From an uncultured Dermabacteraceae bacterium (lineage in GTDB: Bacteria; Actinomycetota; Actinomycetes; Actinomycetales; Dermabacteraceae), in the NCBI GenBank assembly GCA_943913905.1, contig CALTZZ010000073.1, positions 1-11,442 of the forward strand: 11,442 nt of DNA. Direction: 5' to 3'. Of this stretch, positions 6,517 through 11,442 are shown piece by piece. The position numbers and the translations under genes are program-made. The notes under the pieces are model-generated. The model was not told the origin of the DNA. It saw only the letters and a program-made list of their open reading frames with translations, and searched no databases. Position 1 is the first letter of the stretch; every line of letters begins with the position of its first letter.

Positions 6517-7143
6517 ATGAAAACGACCGAGGAGCCCCACGCAAGCGAGCAGAAGCCCGCCTCGCTCAGCCCCGAGGAATTCGAAGCCGAAGCGCTCCAG
6601 CACCTCGACTCCCTATACGGCGGGGCGCTTCGTCTTGCCCGCCACCAGCAGGATGCCGAAGACCTGGTACAAGAGACCTTCGCGAAAGCATTTCGGTCCC
6701 GTGCAAGCTTCACCCCCGGCACCAACATGCGCGCCTGGCTCTTCCGCATCATGCACAACGCCTTCATCTCTACCTACCGCGCGCAGCAGCGGCGCCCCAA
6801 AGAATCGGGCGGCGACACCGTCGAAGACTGGCAACTCGCGAGCGCCGCGTCGCACACAAGCACAGGGTTGCGCAGCGCAGAAACCGAAGCGCTCGAATCC
6901 CTGCCCGATACCGACATTCAAGCCGCTCTTGGTGCACTACGCGAGGACTACCGCGAGGCGGTCTACCTCGCGGATGTCGAAGGATTCTCCTACAAGGAAA
7001 TCGCCGACATCATGGACACCCCCATCGGCACCGTCATGTCTCGCCTCCATCGCGGCCGATCGCTGCTACGCGAGTCCCTGGCAGACTACGCCCGAGAGCG
7101 GGGGTACCTCCGCGATTCACCTCAAAGTGGGGATGCCCAATGA
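6517..7143 (+). CDS. sigH: ECF RNA polymerase sigma factor, SigH/SigR type
   Basis: This 208-residue group IV sigma factor has region 2 at about 27-92 (DAEDLVQETFAKAF at 46-59; MRAWLFRIMHNAFISTYR at 71-88, contacting the -10 element) and region 4 at about 133-185 (GFSYKEIADIMDTPIGTVMSRLHRGR, the -35-binding helix-turn-helix). The linker DWQLASAASHTSTGLRSAE and the YxADVEGF stretch are close to mycobacterial SigH and Streptomyces SigR, which direct the thiol-oxidative and heat-stress response (thioredoxin, mycothiol and protease genes). The ATG at 6517 gives the usual family length but has no ribosome-binding site. An in-frame GTG at 6445 would add 24 residues. The gene is followed by its zinc anti-sigma factor and is probably autoregulated, as in its relatives. 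The stress role is inferred from family membership. Confidence 0.93.
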   Translation: MKTTEEPHASEQKPASLSPEEFEAEALQHLDSLYGGALRLARHQQDAEDLVQETFAKAFRSRASFTPGTNMRAWLFRIMHNAFISTYRAQQRRPKESGGDTVEDWQLASAASHTSTGLRSAETEALESLPDTDIQAALGALREDYREAVYLADVEGFSYKEIADIMDTPIGTVMSRLHRGRSLLRESLADYARERGYLRDSPQSGDAQ

Positions 7144-7259
7144 TGCGCGCGGCGCAGCATGCACTGAAAACAGCAGCGAAGCATGCAATAAAAACGAGGG
7201 CGAGTGCGTTGACCATCGTGGAACCCTCGGTGCCTCACAGTCACAAGGAGCGAGCATGA
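7143..7259 (+). CDS. Small overlapping ORF between sigma and anti-sigma genes (doubtful)
   Basis: A 38-codon frame starts at an ATG that shares one base with the sigma stop (TGATG). It ends in a TGA that overlaps the anti-sigma ATG (ATGA), so it bridges the two genes by stop/start overlaps at both ends. The peptide would be basic and rich in Ala, His and Lys, with an imperfect internal repeat QHALKTAA / KHAIKTRA. Codon use is atypical (ATA, AGG, TTG; weak third-position G/C), and no good ribosome-binding site precedes it, only GGGG about 10 bases upstream. It could couple anti-sigma translation to sigma translation, or be an accident of the spacer. I recognise no homologue. Confidence 0.25.
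   Translation: MRAAQHALKTAAKHAIKTRASALTIVEPSVPHSHKERA
7156..7203 (+). repeat. Imperfect 24-base tandem duplication in the sigma/anti-sigma spacer
   Basis: Two adjacent 24-base units start at 7156 and 7180. The first 16 bases of each (AGCATGCA core followed by an A-rich run and C) agree at 14 of 16 positions, and the remaining eight bases are less similar. The duplication explains the repeated peptide pattern in two reading frames, and suggests that this spacer changed by slippage. Confidence 0.6.
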
Positions 7260-7555
7260 GCGACGACCCCCGCGCCCTCGAACGTCTCATGGCACGAGTA
7301 GATAGCGCCCTCGCGGGGCACCTCACTCACGATGAACTCGCGGAGCTCAGTGCACACCTCGACGAATGTAAAGCGTGCGAGCGGGAAATCGAACGCGTAA
7401 GACTCATCCGGCATCTTCTCCAAAACTCATGCCCTCGGCAGGCTCCCCCCTCACTGCGTGAACGCATCGAGATTGTGACAAGCGAATACCGCTCTCGCTC
7501 CACCGGAGTTACCTACAGCCGCACTCACATCACGACGCGGCGCGAACTCTCCTAA
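7256..7555 (+). CDS. rshA: Zinc-binding anti-sigma factor, RsrA/RshA type
   Basis: This 99-residue cytoplasmic anti-sigma factor should hold the upstream SigH-type factor inactive. The ZAS signature HxxxCxxC is present as His34, Cys38, Cys41 (HLDECKAC), followed by a helix and a later Cys59 in the place of the RsrA/RshA KC motif. PPSLRERI (64-71) is also typical of this family. The ATG at 7256 is backed by a strong AAGGAG five bases upstream. RsrA and RshA carry another cysteine just before the first helix; it bonds with the last ZAS cysteine under oxidation, releasing the sigma factor. With this start that cysteine is absent (DDPRALERL). The same frame is open upstream to an ATG at 7133, which would add 41 residues including three cysteines and a histidine, but with a poor ribosome-binding site. 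A terminator lies 30 bases after the stop. Confidence 0.88.
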   Translation: MSDDPRALERLMARVDSALAGHLTHDELAELSAHLDECKACEREIERVRLIRHLLQNSCPRQAPPSLRERIEIVTSEYRSRSTGVTYSRTHITTRRELS

Positions 7556-7584
7556 GACCTTCGTTGTTGGGAGTTCGAAAATGA

Positions 7585-7612
7585 AAAAACGCCCGGCGAA
7601 CCGGGCGTTTTT
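7585..7612. terminator. Bidirectional intrinsic terminator
   Basis: CGCCCGG and CCGGGCG form a perfect stem around CGAA, flanked by an A run on the left and five T on the right that extend the pairing. It ends the sigma/anti-sigma transcript on the plus strand. Read from the other side it also carries a T run, so it can end the convergent bL37 transcript. Confidence 0.93.
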
Positions 7613-7640
7613 CGTGCCTGATGTAGGCAAAGAATGTGCG

Positions 7641-7659
7641 AGAGGGCGATAAGCCCTCT
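7641..7659 (-). terminator. Small hairpin just after the bL37 gene
   Basis: AGAGGGC and GCCCTCT pair around a GATAA loop, three bases past the bL37 stop on the minus strand. There is no T run. It may be a 3' stability element or a first terminator ahead of the stronger one at 7585-7612. Confidence 0.45.
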
Positions 7660-7662
7660 GGC

Positions 7663-7737
7663 TCACGAGTTGGGGCGCTTGCCGTGGTTGGCCGAGCCCT
7701 TCTTGCGTGCCTTGCGCTTGCGTCCACGCTTGCTCAT
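7663..7737 (-). CDS. Small ribosomal protein bL37-type (24 residues)
   Basis: This 24-residue, very basic protein opens MSKRGRKRKARKKG and ends ANHGKRPNS. That pattern matches the tiny 50S protein bL37 seen in mycobacterial ribosome structures and encoded widely in actinomycetes, where the HGKRPN ending is diagnostic. The ATG at 7737 is preceded by GGGAGA at a suitable distance, which decides the start; the longer open frame upstream (to 7881) has no such support. Its convergent position next to the sigH-rshA pair agrees with the neighbourhood I recall from mycobacteria, but I could not check it. Standard gene callers easily miss it because of its size. The 183 bases upstream hold no other gene that I can support, and must contain its promoter; only a weak CAAAAT-like -10 is visible. 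Confidence 0.87.
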   Translation of the reverse strand: MSKRGRKRKARKKGSANHGKRPNS

Positions 7738-7920
7738 GGCGAATCTCCCTTTCGTTGACTCAATGGAATCACTGCCCGCCAGGTGCAGCGGGAGCAACCC
7801 GTCTATTTTGGCATATCTTGGGCGGTTCGCCACGCGATGCGCCTCGACCGGGGTGCAGGTCACGTTGCAGGCCGCCAGCACTTGATGCCCGTTGCGCCAG
7901 CGAGCCCTAGCCGTGACGTC

Positions 7921-8550
7921 TTAGGACTGGGACAGGAACTCTGAGAACTCGCCGTGCAGAACTAGCCACGTGATGAGTCCGTAGCCGACCTGCGACGGCA
8001 GATCGCGGTCAGAACGGGCGACATCGGCCATGAACTGATCGTGCGCATGGAGAGCTCCCACCGGGTCCACGTACGGAATCCGTCGGCGGGCACACACGTC
8101 GTGATAGGCCCCCGAGAGATCGAGGATCGCGTCTGTTCGTTCGCGGTCGTTCGACGGTGCGGGCCCCACAACGAAGGTCGGGATCTTCAGATGGTCCAAA
8201 CCATCCAGAACAGTAGCCAGGTTCAAACGTGACCGGGCAAGCGAAATACCCGCCGAAATATCGGTACGCCCCAGCCCGAGCACAACCCGGTGCTGCGTCT
8301 GCGATTCGGGATCACGGTCGATGAGCCGCTGCACGTCCGACTCCCAGCGCCGGGCAAGCTGGGCCGTCGTTTCGTTCGGCATTGCAGCACGGTACACGTC
8401 AACGGCGTCTGCACCATCGTTGTGTTTCGCGACGGCTCGACCGAGCCAACCCATCGCCTTCGCGTCACCGGCACCAGCGAGGACCTCATCGCCTATAGCG
8501 ATCACACGAACGCGCGGCCGGGCAGAATTATCGGCCAAGGAGTCAGTCAC
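7921..8550 (-). CDS. Degenerate SGNH/GDSL-hydrolase-like protein
   Basis: This 209-residue protein follows the block layout of the SGNH hydrolase fold, but its catalytic positions are changed. Block I reads IAIGDEVLAGAGD (17-29), with Glu22 where the nucleophilic Ser of GDS belongs. Block II reads PNETTAQLA (58-66), with Asn59 in place of Gly. Block III reads GLGRTDI (92-98), with Thr96 in place of Asn. Block V reads DRDLPSQVGY (181-190), with Leu184 in place of His. All four signature residues are therefore gone while the surrounding framework is kept. I infer a non-hydrolytic protein that binds a ligand or partner, or has a remodelled active site. No signal peptide or membrane segment is visible, so it is probably cytoplasmic. 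The GTG start at 8550 has GGGA upstream. It begins 61 bases after kgd with no clear terminator between, so co-transcription with kgd is possible. Confidence 0.72.
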   Translation of the reverse strand: MTDSLADNSARPRVRVIAIGDEVLAGAGDAKAMGWLGRAVAKHNDGADAVDVYRAAMPNETTAQLARRWESDVQRLIDRDPESQTQHRVVLGLGRTDISAGISLARSRLNLATVLDGLDHLKIPTFVVGPAPSNDRERTDAILDLSGAYHDVCARRRIPYVDPVGALHAHDQFMADVARSDRDLPSQVGYGLITWLVLHGEFSEFLSQS

Positions 8551-8611
8551 GAAAAAGTCCCTTCATAGATGAACGGTTCAGCACCCTCACCACCCTAAAC
8601 GGGCCGCGGGA

Positions 8612-11442
8612 TCACGGAGCGAAGGCACGCTCGAGAAGCTCGACATGCTCCGCCTTATGGCGTTTCATCGTACCTGCCGCAGGTGAGGCCGACGCCGGGC
8701 GAGCCGCGACACTCAGCGAACGCCCCACGTGCTCGGGGAAGTTCACCGCAATGTAGCTCCACGCGCCCTGGTTGCTTGGCTCCTCCTGCACCCACCGCAG
8801 CGCCGAATGCGAGTACGGCAGAAGCGCGTCGCGCAATTCCTGCGTGGGAAGGGGGTACAACTCTTCGACACGCATGATTGCAACGTCGTCACGTTCACGC
8901 TTGTCGCGTTCGGCCACGAGGTCCCAGTAGACCTTGCCCGAGCACAACAGCACACGCGTGACCTTCGAGGGGTCCACGGATGTGTCTGGAATCATGGGTT
9001 GGAAGGTGCCGTGTGTGAAGTCTTCAACCTGGCTGACGGCCGCCTTGTTGCGCAGCATGGACTTTGGCGTGAAGACAATGAGAGGCCGACGGCGGGGGCG
9101 CTTCGCCTGTCGCCGAAGCAAGTGGAAGTAGCTTGCTGGGGTCGACGGCATCGCCACGCGCATATTGTTCTCTGCACAAAGCTGAAGGAAACGCTCGGGG
9201 CGACCCGACGAGTGGTCGGGACCCTGTCCCTCGTAACCGTGGGGGAGGAGCAGCACAACTCCCGAGCGCTGCCCCCACTTCTGCTCGGAGCTCGAAATGA
9301 ACTCGTCGATCACCGTCTGGGCACCGTTCACGAAGTCGCCGAACTGTGCTTCCCAAAGAACCAGGGCATCGGGGCTTTCCACTGAGTAGCCGTATTCGAA
9401 GCCCAATGCCGCAAATTCGCTCAATGACGAGTCGTAAGCGCTGAACTGTGCCTGGTCATCTCCCAGGTGTCGCAGCGGCGTCCATGAATCCTGATCCTTA
9501 TAGTCAATAAGAACCGAGTGGCGCTGCGTGAATGTTCCACGGCGGGTGTCCTGGCCAGCAAGGCGCACCGGCGTGCCCTCGGTGAGCAGAGAACCGAACG
9601 CGAGGATCTCGCCGAAGCCCCAGTCGATATCACCCTCGCGGCTCATTTCCTGACGCTTCTTCACGAGCTGCTCAAGCTTGGGATGCACGGTAAACGACTC
9701 CGGGTACCCGCGGTGCGCATCACCGATGGCATGCAGAACAGAGCGGTCCACTCCGGTGGGAATCGGTGGAATATCGCCCTGAGGTTCGGGCCGCTGCTGC
9801 GACAGGGGAAGATCCAGGCCTTTGATATTCGCACCCTTCGCGGCTTCTTCCTTCACGTTCTTCGATCCCTGGAAGGCCTGGTCCAGGTGCCGCTGGTAGT
9901 TCAGTACCAGGTCCTGGATCTCGTCGTCGCTCAGGTCGCCACGCTCCACGAGAGTTTCCATGAAGAGCTTGCGCACGCTCGGCTTCTCGCCAATGAGCTT
10001 GTACATTTGCGGCTGCGTCATCGAAGGATCGTCGCCCTCATTGTGGCCACGCCGGCGGTAGCACACCATGTCGATGACCACGTCACGATGGAACTTCTGG
10101 CGGTACGCGAAAGCGATCTCTGCAGCTCGCACGCATGCCTCGGGGTCATCGCCGTTGACGTGGAAGATCGGCAGCTGTGTGCCCTTCGCAACGTCGGTCG
10201 AGTAGAACGAGCTTCGCGACGAATCTGGCGCGGTCGTGAACCCGATCTGATTATTGATGATGACGTGGACAGTTCCTCCGGTGCGGTAGCCACGCAGCTC
10301 AGAGATATTGAGCGTCTCGGTAACTACGCCCTGGCCGGCAAATGCAGCATCGCCGTGAATCAGGATGGGGAGCACCGGGAACACTGTGCCGCCCTTGTTG
10401 AGGCGGTCTTGCTTGGCGCGCACGATCCCTTCGAGGACCGGGTTCACAGCTTCGAGGTGGCTCGGGTTGGCGGCAAGGTACACCTTCGTGGTCTTGCCCT
10501 CGTAAGACTCGAACGAGCCTTCGGTGCCGAGGTGGTACTTGACGTCGCCGGAACCAAGGCCATCTTCTGGCCCTGCCCCCTCGAATTCTTGGAAGATCTG
10601 GGCGTGGCTCTTGCCCGCGATGTTCGACAGTACGTTCAGTCGCCCGCGGTGTGCCATTCCGATGCACACTTCATCGATGCCTTCCCGCGCGGCATCCGAA
10701 AGAACGGAGTCCAGCAACGGGATCACGGATTCGCCGCCTTCAAGCGAGAAGCGCTTCTGGCCCACAAACTTCGTTTGCAGGAATGTTTCGAATGCTTCCG
10801 CCGAATTGAGCCGGTCAATGATGTGGGTGAGCTGCTCTTTGGAGTACTTCTTGGACGGGGCTTCGATCTGCTCTTGGAGCCACAGCCTTTCGGCAGGGTC
10901 CGCGAGGTGCATGTACTCGACTGCGAGGGTTCGGCAATACGAATCGCGCAGCACGGCAAGAATGTCGCGGAGCGTCAGCCGATCGGTTCCACCGAGGCCG
11001 CGAGTCGGGAATGTGCGGTCCAAATCCCACAGGGTGAGCCCGTACGTTTGTACGTCCAGGTCCGGGTGGCGGCGCTGGCGGTACTGGAGCGGGTCGATGT
11101 CGGCCATGAGATGCCCGCGAGTTCGATAGGCATGGATCAGGTCCATGACGTGCGCGAACTTTTCTTGGTCCGAATCCTTCAGCGGGTTGTCTGCGACCCA
11201 TCGCACCGGTTCATACGGAATGCGAAGCGCCGCGAATACGCGGTCGTAGAAGCCGTCGAGGCCGAGGAGCTTGTCGGCCATGATCTTCAAGAACTCACCG
11301 GAGGCCGCGCCCTGAATGATGCGGTGATCATAGGTCGAGGTCAGAGTCATGACCTTCGAAATGGCGAGTTCCGCGAGCGTCTCTTGGCTGGCGCCCTGGA
11401 AGGGGGCGGGGTAGTTCATTGCGCCCACGCCCACGATCACGC
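8612..11442 (-). CDS. kgd: Multifunctional 2-oxoglutarate dehydrogenase/decarboxylase (E2-E1 fusion), 5' truncated by window
   Basis: The 3' part of the gene is present: about 943 codons, stop at 8612, start beyond the right edge. The fragment opens with the end of an E2 acyltransferase domain, including the catalytic DHRIIQG motif (His39 of the fragment). It continues into a complete E1 component: AHRGRLNVL (263-271), NPSHLEAVNPV (325-335), the ThDP site HGDAAFAGQG (362-371) with its distal NNQIGF (396-401), VNGDDPEA (428-435), the GHNEGDDPS box (465-473) and the C-terminal transketolase-like half with EAQFGDFVNGAQ and HGYEGQGPDHSS. E2 and E1 fused in one chain is the actinobacterial Kgd/OdhA/SucA arrangement. 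It feeds 2-oxoglutarate to succinyl-CoA with E3, or works as a decarboxylase or carboligase. Homologues are about 1,230 residues, so roughly 290 N-terminal residues lie outside. OdhI/GarA control would be expected from the family but cannot be seen here. Confidence 0.97.
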   Translation of the reverse strand, partial: VIVGVGAMNYPAPFQGASQETLAELAISKVMTLTSTYDHRIIQGAASGEFLKIMADKLLGLDGFYDRVFAALRIPYEPVRWVADNPLKDSDQEKFAHVMDLIHAYRTRGHLMADIDPLQYRQRRHPDLDVQTYGLTLWDLDRTFPTRGLGGTDRLTLRDILAVLRDSYCRTLAVEYMHLADPAERLWLQEQIEAPSKKYSKEQLTHIIDRLNSAEAFETFLQTKFVGQKRFSLEGGESVIPLLDSVLSDAAREGIDEVCIGMAHRGRLNVLSNIAGKSHAQIFQEFEGAGPEDGLGSGDVKYHLGTEGSFESYEGKTTKVYLAANPSHLEAVNPVLEGIVRAKQDRLNKGGTVFPVLPILIHGDAAFAGQGVVTETLNISELRGYRTGGTVHVIINNQIGFTTAPDSSRSSFYSTDVAKGTQLPIFHVNGDDPEACVRAAEIAFAYRQKFHRDVVIDMVCYRRRGHNEGDDPSMTQPQMYKLIGEKPSVRKLFMETLVERGDLSDDEIQDLVLNYQRHLDQAFQGSKNVKEEAAKGANIKGLDLPLSQQRPEPQGDIPPIPTGVDRSVLHAIGDAHRGYPESFTVHPKLEQLVKKRQEMSREGDIDWGFGEILAFGSLLTEGTPVRLAGQDTRRGTFTQRHSVLIDYKDQDSWTPLRHLGDDQAQFSAYDSSLSEFAALGFEYGYSVESPDALVLWEAQFGDFVNGAQTVIDEFISSSEQKWGQRSGVVLLLPHGYEGQGPDHSSGRPERFLQLCAENNMRVAMPSTPASYFHLLRRQAKRPRRRPLIVFTPKSMLRNKAAVSQVEDFTHGTFQPMIPDTSVDPSKVTRVLLCSGKVYWDLVAERDKRERDDVAIMRVEELYPLPTQELRDALLPYSHSALRWVQEEPSNQGAWSYIAVNFPEHVGRSLSVAARPASASPAAGTMKRHKAEHVELLERAFAP

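Noticed and set aside
6635..7255. Extension of the anti-sigma frame back through the sigma gene
   Set aside because: Up to 7143 this is an out-of-frame shadow of the sigma coding sequence. Only the part from 7133 deserves discussion, and the strong ribosome-binding site favours 7256.

Overview
The window reads as a chromosome segment of a high-GC actinomycete, probably of the Micrococcales. The grounds are the strong G/C third-position bias of the housekeeping genes, a fused E2-E1 2-oxoglutarate dehydrogenase of the Kgd/OdhA type, an HisN-type histidinol-phosphatase, a SigH/SigR-type ECF sigma factor with a zinc anti-sigma factor, and a 24-residue bL37-type ribosomal protein. A genus such as Dermabacter or Brachybacterium is only a guess.

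Layout, left to right. (1) Bases 5-132: an initiator tRNA (CAT) on the + strand with a strong terminator. (2) Bases about 150-268: a tandem array of 35-36-base units. (3) Bases 315-1229, minus: a calpain-like (peptidase family C2) cysteine protease with its catalytic triad intact; this is the most accessory-looking gene here. (4) Bases 1310-2530, minus: a pyrophosphate-dependent phosphofructokinase. (5) Bases 2639-6421, minus: a tight cluster doxX-like > aroA > rsgA > hisN, with an 8-base gap and a GTGA stop/start overlap inside it. (6) A divergent control region of about 95 bases, holding an inverted repeat and a possible leaderless promoter. (7) Bases 6517-7555, plus: the ECF sigma factor and its zinc anti-sigma factor, separated by a 112-base spacer that carries a short overlapping ORF and an internal 24-base near-duplication. 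(8) Bases 7585-7612: a bidirectional terminator. (9) Minus strand: the tiny bL37 gene (7663-7737), a degenerate SGNH-hydrolase-fold protein (7921-8550), and the 3' three quarters of kgd (8612 to the window end), whose start lies outside.

How the genes work together. pfp and kgd serve central carbon flow, aroA the shikimate pathway, hisN histidine synthesis, and rsgA and bL37 the ribosome. The sigma/anti-sigma pair is of the family that answers thiol-oxidative stress. Most of the window is ordinary core genome. The parts worth a second look are the calpain-like protease, the SGNH protein that has lost all its signature catalytic residues, the sigma/anti-sigma junction (including an anti-sigma factor without the usual N-terminal redox cysteine), and the tandem repeats beside the initiator tRNA. 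I see no CRISPR array, insertion sequence, phage gene or recognisable defence system.
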